From contig NZ_JABEKU010000001.1 of NCBI RefSeq assembly GCF_013283665.1, forward strand, positions 2,983,137 to 3,047,136: DNA of 64,000 bases, read 5' to 3'. The position numbers were made by a program, and so were the translations under genes. Each line of letters opens with the position of its first letter. The first letter of the stretch is position 1. Source of the stretch: Ensifer sesbaniae. GTDB taxonomy: Bacteria > Pseudomonadota > Alphaproteobacteria > Rhizobiales > Rhizobiaceae. This document shows, piece after piece, positions 1 through 8,775 of the stretch. Under the pieces are notes generated by a model. It did not search any database. It was not told the DNA's origin and worked only from the letters and a program-made list of their open reading frames with translations.

Positions 1-1
1 C

Positions 2-247
2 AACGGCAACGCCGCGACCGACAAGAACGTCGCCTGGGGTCCCGGCCCGCGCGCCGGCCAGGCGCTGATGCTCTGCGCCCGCGCTCGCGCGCTCTATGAC
101 GGCCGCCTGGCGCCGTCGATCGACGACATCCTGGCGCTCGCCGAACCCGTGCTTCAGCACCGCATGGCGCTGACCTTCGCTGCCCGCGCCGAAGGCATGA
201 CCGTGCGCGACGTCATCGCCGACCTGGTGAAACAGGCCAGGGGCTAA
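2..247 (+). CDS. MoxR-family AAA+ ATPase, C-terminal end (5' truncated by window edge)
   Basis: The reading frame is open from base 2 to a TAA at 245-247 and encodes the last 81 residues. The tail (ARALYDGRLAPSIDDIL, then HRMALTFAARAEG) is typical of the lid domain of MoxR-type AAA+ ATPases, which act as chaperone-like ATPases together with VWA-domain proteins. The Walker motifs lie outside the window. The stop is 3 nt before the DUF58 gene, as expected for the conserved moxR-DUF58-VWA operon, and this context is a large part of the assignment. Confidence 0.85.
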   Translation, partial: NGNAATDKNVAWGPGPRAGQALMLCARARALYDGRLAPSIDDILALAEPVLQHRMALTFAARAEGMTVRDVIADLVKQARG

Positions 248-250
248 GGC

Positions 251-1171
251 ATGGCCACCGTCGGGCACATAGTCTCGCGTACTCCCGCTGGTGAAGTGCT
301 TTCGCGCGCCCAACAGCGCGCCATGCTCGTTCCCGATTGCCTGGTCGAAGCGCGGCGGATCGCCAATACGGTGATTTCCGGCTGGCATGGCCGGCGCAAG
401 CGCGGCATCGGCGAGAACTTCTGGCAGTTCCGGCCCTATAGCGACGGCGAGAGCATGTCGCGCATCGACTGGCGCCGCTCGGCCCGCGACGATCACACCT
501 ATGTCCGCGACCGCGAATGGGAGGCCGCGCATACCATATGGCTGTGGGCGGATCTTTCCCCGTCGATGATGTACAAGTCGAATCTCGGCGCCGTCTCCAA
601 GGAAAGCCGCGCGCTCGTGCTGATGCTGGCGCTCGCGGAAATCCTCGCGCGCTCCGGCGAACGCATCGGTTGCCCCGGCATCATGGAACCGATCTCGGCG
701 CGCAACGCCGCCGAACGGCTGGCGACCGCGATCATGCTGAGCCCGCTGGCCGAAGGCCTCCCCGATACCGGGATGATCCGCAACGCCAGCGATCTCGTGC
801 TGATCGGCGATTTTCTCGATCCGGCGGAAAAGATCATGGATCGCCTCGGCCCGCTGGCACGGCGCGGGCTGCGCGGCCATGTGGTCGAGATCGCCGACCC
901 GGCCGAAGAGGTATTCCCCTATAGCGGCCGCACCGAATTCACCGACCCGGAGACCGGCGAGAAACTGACGGCTGGCCGTGCCGAAGCGCTGCGCGAGGAT
1001 TATCAGCGCGCCTATGTCAGCCGCCGCGACGGCCTGGGCGCGACGCTCCGCCATCTCGGCTGGACCTTCATCCCGCACAGAACCGACCGGCCCGCATCGG
1101 AGGCGCTCGTCGCCGTGCACACCTACCTCTCCGGCATGCCGGGACGCGCGACACATGGGGGCCAGCTATGA
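251..1171 (+). CDS. DUF58 domain-containing protein
   Basis: 306 residues. The DUF58 signature is clear around residues 45-95: GRRKRGIGENFWQFRPY, then GESMSRIDWRRSARDDHTYVRDREWE. The C-terminal half has the degenerate von Willebrand A-like fold usual for the family (LWADLSPSMM near residue 100, DLVLIGDFLD near 180). DUF58 proteins are encoded with MoxR ATPases and are thought to work with them in envelope or protein-complex maturation; the exact role is unknown. The ATG is 3 nt after the MoxR stop. The TGA overlaps the next start (ATGA at 1168-1171), so translation is probably coupled. Confidence 0.9.
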   Translation: MATVGHIVSRTPAGEVLSRAQQRAMLVPDCLVEARRIANTVISGWHGRRKRGIGENFWQFRPYSDGESMSRIDWRRSARDDHTYVRDREWEAAHTIWLWADLSPSMMYKSNLGAVSKESRALVLMLALAEILARSGERIGCPGIMEPISARNAAERLATAIMLSPLAEGLPDTGMIRNASDLVLIGDFLDPAEKIMDRLGPLARRGLRGHVVEIADPAEEVFPYSGRTEFTDPETGEKLTAGRAEALREDYQRAYVSRRDGLGATLRHLGWTFIPHRTDRPASEALVAVHTYLSGMPGRATHGGQL

Positions 1172-3993
1172 GCGGCTTGCCCTTCCTGTTCACCAACCCC
1201 GCCATCCTCGCCGCCCTAGTCGCCCTACCCGTCATATGGTGGCTGCTGCGCATGACGCCGCCAAGGCCCGCGGCCGAAGTCTTCCCGCCGCTGCGCATCC
1301 TGGCCTCCGTGATGAAGCGCGAGGAAACCCCGGCGCAAAGCCCCTGGTGGCTGACGCTGCTGCGCATGCTGATGGCCGCCGCGGTGATCCTGGCGATCGC
1401 CGACCCGGTGTTCAACCCGCGACAGAACACGCTTTCCTCCGCTGGTCCGCTCGCCCTCGTCATCGACAACAGCTGGGCGACGGTCTCCGATTGGGATCGG
1501 CGGGTCGAGACCGCCAATGCGCTCATCGACGATGCGGAAGCGAAGGATCTGCCGGTTTCGATCGTCTTCACGACCGACCGGCAGCACGACGCGACTCCGG
1601 CCTCGGCCACCACTGCGCGCGATCGTCTCGCCGCGGCGCAGCCGCAACCGCTGCCGGCCATGCGCGACCCCGCGCTCGCTGCCATGAAAGCCGCCCTTTC
1701 GAGCTCGCCGCCTGGCACGCTTGCCTTCCTCAGTGACGGGATCGAGACCGGGGACGGCCAGACGATGCGGCAAGTGGCGGAGATCGGCGCGGCCAACGTT
1801 CGCCGGATCGAAGGCAATGCGGAAAGCGCCATCGCGCTGACGTCCACGACCAACGAAAACGAAGGCATGCGGGTCACGGCATCGCGGCTGCCGCTTGGCG
1901 AGCCACGGGCCTATTACGTCTTTGCCCGTGACGCGCGCGGCACCGCCATTGCCGAAGGCGAACTCCGCTTCGGTGCAGGCGCCACGACGGCGAACGCTCT
2001 TCTGAGGGCGCCCTTCGAGCTGCGCAACGACTTCGCACGCCTGACGATCGAGGGCCAGGCGACGGCGGGCGGCATCCACCTGCTCGACGACGGCAATCGC
2101 CGCCGTCGCGTGGCGTTGCTGAGCGGCGAGGTTCACCAGTCGCAGCCGCTGCTCTCGCCGCTCTACTACATCAAGCGGGCGCTCGAACCGCATGCCGACC
2201 TGGTCGAGCCGCGAGAGGAAGCGATCGGCAAGGCGATTGCCGAACTTCTCGCTCAAAATCCCTCGATTCTTGTCGTGGCCGACGTCGGCCGGCTACCGGA
2301 CGAAAGCTATCCGCTGGTGACGCGCTGGCTGGAGAACGGCGGCATGCTCGTTCGCTTTGCCGGCCCGAGACTGGCCGGTGCGCCTGCCGATGACCCGCTG
2401 GTCCCCGTCGTGCTGAGGCAAGGCGAACGCTCCCTCGATGGCGCGCTCTCCTGGTCAGAGCCGCAGCCGCTTGCCGACTACCCGTCTTCCAGCCCCTTTG
2501 CCGGTCTCGAGCATCCGCGCGATGTGCTTGTCAAACGCCAGGTGCTGGCACAGCCGACACCAGACCTCGCCGAACGGACCTGGGCCAACCTCGCCGATGG
2601 CACGCCGCTGGTCACGACAGCCGAACGCGGACGCGGCCGCATCGTGCTCTTCCACGTGAGCGCAGACCCGGGCTGGTCGAACCTGCCGATTTCAGGCTCC
2701 TTCGTCGACATGCTGCGGCGGTCCATCCAGCTTTCCCGTGCCGGCGGCATCGCCGGCGACCAGACGAGCAAGTCCGAGACCCTGCCGCCCTATCGCCTGG
2801 TGAACGCCCGGGGCGAACTGACCGCCGAGACCGGCAGTGCCCGGCCGCTGGAGATCGCCCCCGGCATTGCCCCGACCGTTTCCGCAGACACACCGCCCGG
2901 CCTCTACGGCTCGGAAGAGGGCTTCGTTGCCAACAATCTTCTTCCCGACGGCGGCAGCCTCGCTCCGATCAGAGGCAACCTCGTCAGCGAACGCGCGGAG
3001 GGGCTGGAAGGCGCGCGCCCCTTCTCTATCCGCCCGTATCTCTTCGGGCTGGCGCTGATGCTCTTCCTCATCGACACGCTGATCGTACTTTACATGGCCG
3101 GCGGCTTTGCAGGATTGCGCGGCCGCGGAAGCCGTGGCGCCGCCACCGCAGCGGTGCTCGCCACGCTCGGACTCGCAACGCTTGGCTTTGCGGGGCTGGC
3201 GCCCACCATCGCGCAGGCGCAGGATAACCAGCCGAGCGACGAGCAGACATTGCAGCGCCTCGACACGACCCACCTCGCCTATGTCATCACCGGCGAGGCC
3301 GAGGTCGACCGACTGTCGGAACAGGGCCTCGTCGGCCTGAGCAACTACCTGACCTATCGCACGGCTCTCGAACCGGGCGCGCCTGTCGGCATCGACCTCG
3401 AACAGGACGAGCTGGCCTTCTACCCGATCATCTACTGGCCGGTATCCGCCACGGCGCCGATGCCGAGCAGCCGAGTGATGAGCAGGATCGACGCCTATAT
3501 GCGCAACGGCGGGACCGTTCTCTTCGACACGCGCGACCAGTTCTCCTCGCTCACGCCGTCGGCGGCAGGCGACAGCCCCAACGTGCAGCGCCTGCAGGAG
3601 ATGCTGAACGGTCTCGACATTCCGCCGCTGGAACCGGTGCCCACCGACCACGTCCTGACGAAGGCCTTCTACCTGCTTTCGAATTTTCCCGGCCGCTACA
3701 CCGAGAGCCAGTTGTGGGTGGAATCCGCGCCCAACGGCGCCGAGGAACAGAGCAACCGACCGGTGCGCGGCGGTGACGGCGTCACGCCGATCATGATCAC
3801 CGGCAACGATTTCGCCGGCGCCTGGGCCGTGGACGCCAACGGCGCGCCGCTTCTGCCGACGGTTCCGCCGGACGAAATGCAGCGCGAATATGCCTATCGG
3901 GCAGGCGTCAACATCATGATGTATATGCTGACCGGCAACTACAAGTCCGATCAGGTTCATGTGCCGGACCTCCTCCAGAGGCTTGGGCAGTGA
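1168..3993 (+). CDS. BatA-like / DUF4159 domain membrane protein
   Basis: 941 residues. The N-terminus carries the BatA-type double membrane anchor (membrane segments near residues 7-26 and 58-78), followed by a VWA-like region (LALVIDNSWATVSD near 94, with DNS where a MIDAS DxSxS would be expected). Two more hydrophobic segments lie near residues 625-645 and 655-680. The C-terminal part from about residue 690 (LDTTHLAYVITGEAEVDRLSEQGL, then FYPIIYWPV, then RNGGTVLFDTRDQF) is a DUF4159 domain, with a ThuA/glutamine-amidotransferase-like look. It starts inside the DUF58 stop codon. Probably a periplasm-facing partner of the MoxR/DUF58 pair; this is inference from family and context. Confidence 0.85.
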   Translation: MSGLPFLFTNPAILAALVALPVIWWLLRMTPPRPAAEVFPPLRILASVMKREETPAQSPWWLTLLRMLMAAAVILAIADPVFNPRQNTLSSAGPLALVIDNSWATVSDWDRRVETANALIDDAEAKDLPVSIVFTTDRQHDATPASATTARDRLAAAQPQPLPAMRDPALAAMKAALSSSPPGTLAFLSDGIETGDGQTMRQVAEIGAANVRRIEGNAESAIALTSTTNENEGMRVTASRLPLGEPRAYYVFARDARGTAIAEGELRFGAGATTANALLRAPFELRNDFARLTIEGQATAGGIHLLDDGNRRRRVALLSGEVHQSQPLLSPLYYIKRALEPHADLVEPREEAIGKAIAELLAQNPSILVVADVGRLPDESYPLVTRWLENGGMLVRFAGPRLAGAPADDPLVPVVLRQGERSLDGALSWSEPQPLADYPSSSPFAGLEHPRDVLVKRQVLAQPTPDLAERTWANLADGTPLVTTAERGRGRIVLFHVSADPGWSNLPISGSFVDMLRRSIQLSRAGGIAGDQTSKSETLPPYRLVNARGELTAETGSARPLEIAPGIAPTVSADTPPGLYGSEEGFVANNLLPDGGSLAPIRGNLVSERAEGLEGARPFSIRPYLFGLALMLFLIDTLIVLYMAGGFAGLRGRGSRGAATAAVLATLGLATLGFAGLAPTIAQAQDNQPSDEQTLQRLDTTHLAYVITGEAEVDRLSEQGLVGLSNYLTYRTALEPGAPVGIDLEQDELAFYPIIYWPVSATAPMPSSRVMSRIDAYMRNGGTVLFDTRDQFSSLTPSAAGDSPNVQRLQEMLNGLDIPPLEPVPTDHVLTKAFYLLSNFPGRYTESQLWVESAPNGAEEQSNRPVRGGDGVTPIMITGNDFAGAWAVDANGAPLLPTVPPDEMQREYAYRAGVNIMMYMLTGNYKSDQVHVPDLLQRLGQ

Positions 3994-4003
3994 GGGCCGA
4001 TCG

Positions 4004-6073
4004 ATGACCTATGGTTTTGCTCCGTTGCTTCCGCTGATGTTCTTCGTGCCGCTTCTGGTCGTCGCGGCCCTGTTCATCGGCTATGGCCTGTGGCGAAAGA
4101 TACGCGGCGTCTGGCTGCGCGCCCTCGCCTTGGCCGCGCTCGCCCTGGCGATCGCCAACCCTTCCATCTTCGTCGAGCTGCGTGATCCGCTATCGACGAT
4201 CGTCGCTGTTGTCGTCGACCGCAGCCAGAGCCAGCAGAATGGCGACCGCACCGCGCAGACCGATCGCGCGGTCGAAGGCCTGAAGGCGCGGCTGGCGGCG
4301 ATACCGCTGATCGAGCCCCGTATCATCGAGGCCAGGTCCGATCCGGCGAGCGTCTCGCCGGCGACCAATCTCTTCTCCTCCCTCGCGACTGCGCTCGCCG
4401 ACGTTCCGCCGGCGCGCATCGGCGGCGCCATCTTCGTGACCGACGGCCAGATCCACGACGTGCCCGACGTCGGCCGCAAGCTGGGTTTCGACGCCCCGAT
4501 TCACAGCCTGATCACCGGCAAGCCTGATGAATTCGACCGGCGCGTCGAGCTCATCAACCCGCCGCGCTTCGGCATCGTCGGCGAAGAGCAGAAGCTTTCG
4601 TTCCGGGTCGTCGACGACGGCGCCGCACCCGGCGGGACGGCGGAAGTGAGCATCCGCCTCAACGGCAATGAAATCGCCCGGGAAAGGGCCGAGCCGGGCA
4701 CCGACGTTCCCTTCAGCTTCAAAGTGCCGCGCGGCGGCAACAACGTGCTTGAATTTGCGGTGGACGCGGTTCCCGGCGAAGTGACCACGGCCAACAACCG
4801 CGCGGTGCACGTGCTCGACGGCATTCGCGAAAACCTTCGCGTGCTGCTTGTTTCCGGCGAACCGCATGCCGGTGAGCGCGCCTGGCGCAACCTGCTGAAA
4901 TCCGACGCGGCGGTCGATCTGGTGCACTTCACCATTCTGCGTCCGCAGGAAAAGCAGGACGGCACGCCAATCAACGAGCTGTCGCTGATCGCCTTCCCGA
5001 CGCGCGAGCTGTTCGTCGACAAGATCAACGAGTTCGACCTGATCATCCTCGACCGCTATCAGCATCGCGGCCTGCTGCCGATCCTCTACTACGACAACAT
5101 CGCGCAATATGTGGAGAACGGCGGCGCGCTTCTGATTGCCGCCGGACCGGAACATGCCGGCGACGATTCGATCGCCGCAACACCGCTCTCGGCCGTGCTT
5201 CCGGCCGCGCCCACGGGCGTCATGAACGACAAGGCCTTCTTCCCCCGCCTGTCGGCGGAAGGGAAGAAACATCCGGTCACCCGCGGCCTTGAAGGCTCCG
5301 ACAGCGAGCCGCCGCACTGGGGCCGCTGGTTCCGCACGGTCGATGTCAACAGGCCGCAGGGCAATACGGTGATGGAAGCGGCCGACGGCAAGCCGCTGCT
5401 CGTGCTCAACCGCGTCGGCAAGGGCCGCGTCGCCATGCTCCTCTCCGACCAGGGCTGGCTCTGGGCCCGCGGCTTCGAAGGCGGCGGCCCGCACGTCTCG
5501 CTCTATCGCCGCACCGCCCATTGGCTGATGCAGGAGCCGTCGCTCGAGGAAGAAGCCTTGACGGCACGCGCCCGGGGCCGGACGCTGGAAATCACCCGCC
5601 AGACGATCGATGGCGATCCCGGTCCCGTTTCTCTCGTTTCCCCGTCGGGCAAAAAGCAGGACGTGAAGCTGACCGAGCGTCAGCCGGGCCTCTATTCGGC
5701 AGAACTCGCCACGACCGAGACCGGCCTGTTCGAGATGACCAATGGCGAACTCACGGCCCTTGCCCATGTCGGCGATCCCAATGCGCCGGAGTTCAAGGCG
5801 GCGATTTCGACCGAGGACAAGCTGCGCCCCTGGGCGGAGAAGACCAAGGGGCTGGTGCGGCGTCTCGCAAGCGCCGATGGCCCGCTTGACCTGCCGACGG
5901 TGCTGCCGGTCAGGGGCTCGATAAGGTCGGCAGACGATCAGCGCCTCTCCATCCGCATGACCGACGAAACCGTATTGAAGGGCATCAATTCGCTGCCGCT
6001 GTTCACCGGACTTCTCGGGCTTGCGGCCCTGCTCTTCCTGATCTCCGCCACCTGGTATCGCGAGGGACGATGA
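4004..6073 (+). CDS. Large membrane protein of the MoxR/VWA operon (glutamine-amidotransferase-like)
   Basis: 689 residues. I place the start at the ATG at 4004, 10 nt after the preceding stop; an upstream in-frame ATG at 3959 overlaps the previous gene and adds an unconvincing leader. Hydrophobic segments lie near residues 8-27 and 32-52 and again close to the C-terminus (FTGLLGLAALLFLISATWY). Between them are a VWA-like stretch (VVVDRSQSQQ near 68), a CARDB/Ig-like stretch near 170-260, and a ThuA-like region (DLIILDRYQHRG, then YVENGGALLIAAGPEHAG) near 345-390. Such proteins close the rhizobial moxR-DUF58-DUF4159 operon. Function is unknown. Confidence 0.8.
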   Translation: MTYGFAPLLPLMFFVPLLVVAALFIGYGLWRKIRGVWLRALALAALALAIANPSIFVELRDPLSTIVAVVVDRSQSQQNGDRTAQTDRAVEGLKARLAAIPLIEPRIIEARSDPASVSPATNLFSSLATALADVPPARIGGAIFVTDGQIHDVPDVGRKLGFDAPIHSLITGKPDEFDRRVELINPPRFGIVGEEQKLSFRVVDDGAAPGGTAEVSIRLNGNEIARERAEPGTDVPFSFKVPRGGNNVLEFAVDAVPGEVTTANNRAVHVLDGIRENLRVLLVSGEPHAGERAWRNLLKSDAAVDLVHFTILRPQEKQDGTPINELSLIAFPTRELFVDKINEFDLIILDRYQHRGLLPILYYDNIAQYVENGGALLIAAGPEHAGDDSIAATPLSAVLPAAPTGVMNDKAFFPRLSAEGKKHPVTRGLEGSDSEPPHWGRWFRTVDVNRPQGNTVMEAADGKPLLVLNRVGKGRVAMLLSDQGWLWARGFEGGGPHVSLYRRTAHWLMQEPSLEEEALTARARGRTLEITRQTIDGDPGPVSLVSPSGKKQDVKLTERQPGLYSAELATTETGLFEMTNGELTALAHVGDPNAPEFKAAISTEDKLRPWAEKTKGLVRRLASADGPLDLPTVLPVRGSIRSADDQRLSIRMTDETVLKGINSLPLFTGLLGLAALLFLISATWYREGR

Positions 6074-6480
6074 CCGATCGGACCATTGTCGTCAGCGACC
6101 TTCGCGACGCACCGCATTTCTTCGGTACGGTGGCCGACCGTATCTGGCGCTCCTGGTGGGAGCCTCGGGGCTTCCCGCTGAGCCATATCACCGGCCTGCT
6201 CGAGGAGAGCCTCGCCGATGGCGCAGAATCCCTTTGCCTGGTGGCGCACGCCGGAGATCGCTTCGTCGGCACCGCCTCGGTGATTGCCTCGGACCTTGAG
6301 GAGCGGCCGAACCTCACCCCTTGGGTGGCGGCCGTCTGGGTCGACCCGCCGTTCCGTGGGCTCGGCATCGGCGGCGATATCGTGCTGAAAGCCGCCTGTG
6401 CGGCGCTCGATACCGGGGCCGGCGCCGTTCATCTCTGCGCCCTTCCCGGCAAGCGGGCCTTCTACGAGCGCCTCGGCTGA
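6070..6480 (+). CDS. GNAT family N-acetyltransferase, prematurely terminated
   Basis: 136 residues up to a TGA at 6478-6480. The acetyl-CoA-binding region is intact (VAAVWVDPPFRGLGIGGDIV near 92-111), and the protein ends with GKRAFYERLG. In this family that motif normally continues with W and about 20 more residues. Reading past the TGA the same frame gives RLDEKDVGADRLEVFSMHRT and a TAA at 6541-6543. The TGA therefore looks like a TGG-to-TGA nonsense change (or a sequencing error) that removes the final beta strand. The start overlaps the upstream stop (ATGA at 6070-6073). Substrate unknown. It may be a pseudogene or a slightly shortened functional enzyme. Confidence 0.75.
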   Translation: MTDRTIVVSDLRDAPHFFGTVADRIWRSWWEPRGFPLSHITGLLEESLADGAESLCLVAHAGDRFVGTASVIASDLEERPNLTPWVAAVWVDPPFRGLGIGGDIVLKAACAALDTGAGAVHLCALPGKRAFYERLG

Positions 6481-6553
6481 CGACTCGATGAGAAGGACGT
6501 GGGCGCGGATCGCCTCGAAGTCTTCAGCATGCACCGCACATAAGAGGTCTGCG

Positions 6554-6976
6554 ATGTTCGAGGTAACGGAAGCGCCCTCGCCCGAGGCGCTGGAAACGAT
6601 CGGCAATGGCCTGACGGCCTTCAATGCCGCCAATGTCGGCCCGTCGGAGCGGCGACCGCTCGCCGTTCTGATCGGCGGTCCCGATGCCAAGGGGCAACGT
6701 GGTGGCCTGAACGGTTACACCGGCTGGGGGTGGCTCTTCGTGCAATGGCTGTGGCTGCCGGAGGATCTGCGCGGCCAAGGCCTCGCCGGCAAGCTGCTCC
6801 AGGCAGCGGAGGACGAGGCTCGAAGCCGCGGCTGCCACAGCGCCTGGATCGATACCTTCAATCCGCAAGCCCGGCGCGCTTACGAACGCCAGGGCTACCG
6901 GGCCTTCGGTGAACTGCCTGACTTCCCCATCGGCCGCACCCGGGTTTTCCTGAAGAAATCGCTCGCCGCCGGATAG
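6554..6976 (+). CDS. GNAT family N-acetyltransferase
   Basis: 140 residues from an ATG at 6554 with AGAGG 7 nt upstream. The longer open frame upstream overlaps the preceding gene and is not used. The acetyl-CoA loop LPEDLRGQGLAGKLLQAAEDEARSRG lies at about 71-96 and is followed by the usual C-terminal AWIDTFNPQARRAYERQGYRAFGEL. It starts 10 nt after the extended reading frame of the previous GNAT gene, so the two probably share a transcript. The substrate cannot be read from the sequence. Confidence 0.85.
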   Translation: MFEVTEAPSPEALETIGNGLTAFNAANVGPSERRPLAVLIGGPDAKGQRGGLNGYTGWGWLFVQWLWLPEDLRGQGLAGKLLQAAEDEARSRGCHSAWIDTFNPQARRAYERQGYRAFGELPDFPIGRTRVFLKKSLAAG

Positions 6977-6984
6977 CGTCAGCG

Positions 6985-7560
6985 TCAGACCGCAAGCGGC
7001 AGATCGAGCGCCACGGCCGGCACAACCGCATCGTCCCGCCAGCCGATGACGCCAGCAAGGCCGGCATGCACGTCGTCTGCCATCGGCACGACGAGCACCC
7101 GCACGGGATCGACCGGTCCCGGAAACTCGAGGGCGCCGTAGCGGACCTTTTCGAAGCCGAGCGGCTGGTAATAAGGCGGATCACCGACGAGGATCACCGC
7201 CTGCGACCCCTTCCGCCGTGCCGCTTCGACGGCGATGCGCACCAGTTCCCGGCCGATGCCCCGGTTCTTGTGCGATGGCCGCACCGCGAGCGGCCCGAGC
7301 AGATGACCTTTGACCGAACCGGCCATGACCGGCGTCATCCTGACCGAGGCGATCGTCTCGCCGTTGTCGGCGCAGATGAAGGACAGCGCCCGATCATGCG
7401 GTCCCTGCTCGCGAATCCGTGCGGCCGCCCGGGCGAACCGGCCGGGGCCGAAGGCTTCTTCGTTGATGATTTCGATGGCTGCGTCATGAGACGCGTCTTC
7501 GGTCAGGTAGACGAGATCGTGCTTTTTCATGGGAACGGGAACCAGAATGCGGACAGACAT
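6985..7560 (-). CDS. GNAT family N-acetyltransferase (YhbS-like)
   Basis: 191 residues. The acetyl-CoA motif LGPLAVRPSHKNRGIGRELVRIAVEAARRKG is at about 88-118, and the YhbS-like continuation VILVGDPPYYQPLGFEKV follows. The gene is convergent with the previous GNAT gene and only 8 nt away. The ATG at 7560 gives MSVRILVPVP. An internal ATG at 7530 is an alternative start that loses no domain. Neither has a strong Shine-Dalgarno sequence. Substrate unknown. Confidence 0.85.
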   Translation of the reverse strand: MSVRILVPVPMKKHDLVYLTEDASHDAAIEIINEEAFGPGRFARAAARIREQGPHDRALSFICADNGETIASVRMTPVMAGSVKGHLLGPLAVRPSHKNRGIGRELVRIAVEAARRKGSQAVILVGDPPYYQPLGFEKVRYGALEFPGPVDPVRVLVVPMADDVHAGLAGVIGWRDDAVVPAVALDLPLAV

Positions 7561-7788
7561 AGGGATGGCTTCGCCCGAAATAGGGCGTTGGCAGCATCAG
7601 CGTCGTCGCAGGTTTCCCGAGAACATCATCAGTGCGGTATCTTCCAACACGAAAAAAGTCGTGAGATCGCCGATATCAGAAAAATGCCCTCTGTCAAAGC
7701 CTAAAACGCACTGTTCCCAATTCGCTATCTATCGGACGCCGCTGGAAGCGCTATCTATGATGGCAAGGATCACGAAGGAGATTTCAAG

Positions 7789-8766
7789 ATGGGCAGGTTG
7801 GTGGACGGCGTCTGGCAGGACGTCTGGTACGATACCGTGGCAACGAACGGCCATTTCAAGCGCAGCGCTTCGCAGTTCCGCAACTGGGTGACGGCAGACG
7901 GATCGGCGGGCCCGAGCGGTGACGCCGGCTTCAAGGCGGAGGCCGGTCGCTATCATCTCTATGTTTCGCTCGCCTGTCCCTGGGCGCACCGCACGCTGAT
8001 CTTCCGCAAGCTGAAGAAGCTCGAGGACCTCATCTCCGTTTCGGTCGTCGATCCGCTGATGCTCGCCCAGGGCTGGGAGTTCAGGGAAGGCGGGATCGGC
8101 ACGAGCGACCATCTCTTCGGATCGAAGGCGCTGTGGCAGATCTATACCCGCGCCGATGCCCACTACTCCGGCCGCGTGACCGTGCCGGTTCTCTGGGACA
8201 AGCAGCAAAACACCATCGTCTCGAATGAATCCTCCGAAATCATCCGGATGTTCAATTCCGCCTTCGATGGACTCACCGGCTCGACCCTCGACTTCTACCC
8301 GGAAGAACTGCGCGACGAGATCGATGCGATGAATACGGACGTCTACAACGACGTCAACAACGGCGTCTACAAGGCGGGTTTCGCCACCACGCAGGCCGCC
8401 TATGAAGAGAGCGTCACCGCGCTCTTCGCCCGGCTCGACAAGCTGGAAGAACGCCTTGCATCGCACCGCTACCTGATCGGCAACCGCCTCACCGAGGCCG
8501 ACTGGCGCCTGTTCACGACGCTGGTGCGCTTCGACCCGGTCTATGTCGGCCACTTCAAGTGCAACATTCGCCGGATCGCCGACTATCCGAACCTTCAGGG
8601 TTACCTTCGGGAACTCTACCAGGTGCCGGGCGTGGCCGAGACAGTCGACATGCGCCACATCAAGGAGCACTACTACCGCAGCCACACGACCATCAACCCG
8701 ACCGGCGTCGTGCCGGTGGGGCCGGTGCTCGACCTCGCCTCCCCGCACGGACGCGAGCGGCCGTAG
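7789..8766 (+). CDS. Glutathione S-transferase family protein (YqjG-type glutathionyl-hydroquinone reductase)
   Basis: 325 residues, the normal length for the Xi-class GST / ECM4-YqjG family, which reduces glutathionyl-hydroquinones using GSH. The catalytic cysteine motif CPWAHR is at residues 63-68. The helical C-terminal domain contains ALFARLDKLEERLASHRYLIGNRLTEADWRLFTTLVRFDPVYVGHFKCN, characteristic of YqjG proteins. GAAGGAG lies 9 nt upstream of the ATG. The gene stands alone between the GNAT gene and the convergent Nudix gene. Confidence 0.9.
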   Translation: MGRLVDGVWQDVWYDTVATNGHFKRSASQFRNWVTADGSAGPSGDAGFKAEAGRYHLYVSLACPWAHRTLIFRKLKKLEDLISVSVVDPLMLAQGWEFREGGIGTSDHLFGSKALWQIYTRADAHYSGRVTVPVLWDKQQNTIVSNESSEIIRMFNSAFDGLTGSTLDFYPEELRDEIDAMNTDVYNDVNNGVYKAGFATTQAAYEESVTALFARLDKLEERLASHRYLIGNRLTEADWRLFTTLVRFDPVYVGHFKCNIRRIADYPNLQGYLRELYQVPGVAETVDMRHIKEHYYRSHTTINPTGVVPVGPVLDLASPHGRERP

Positions 8767-8775
8767 ATCGATCGC

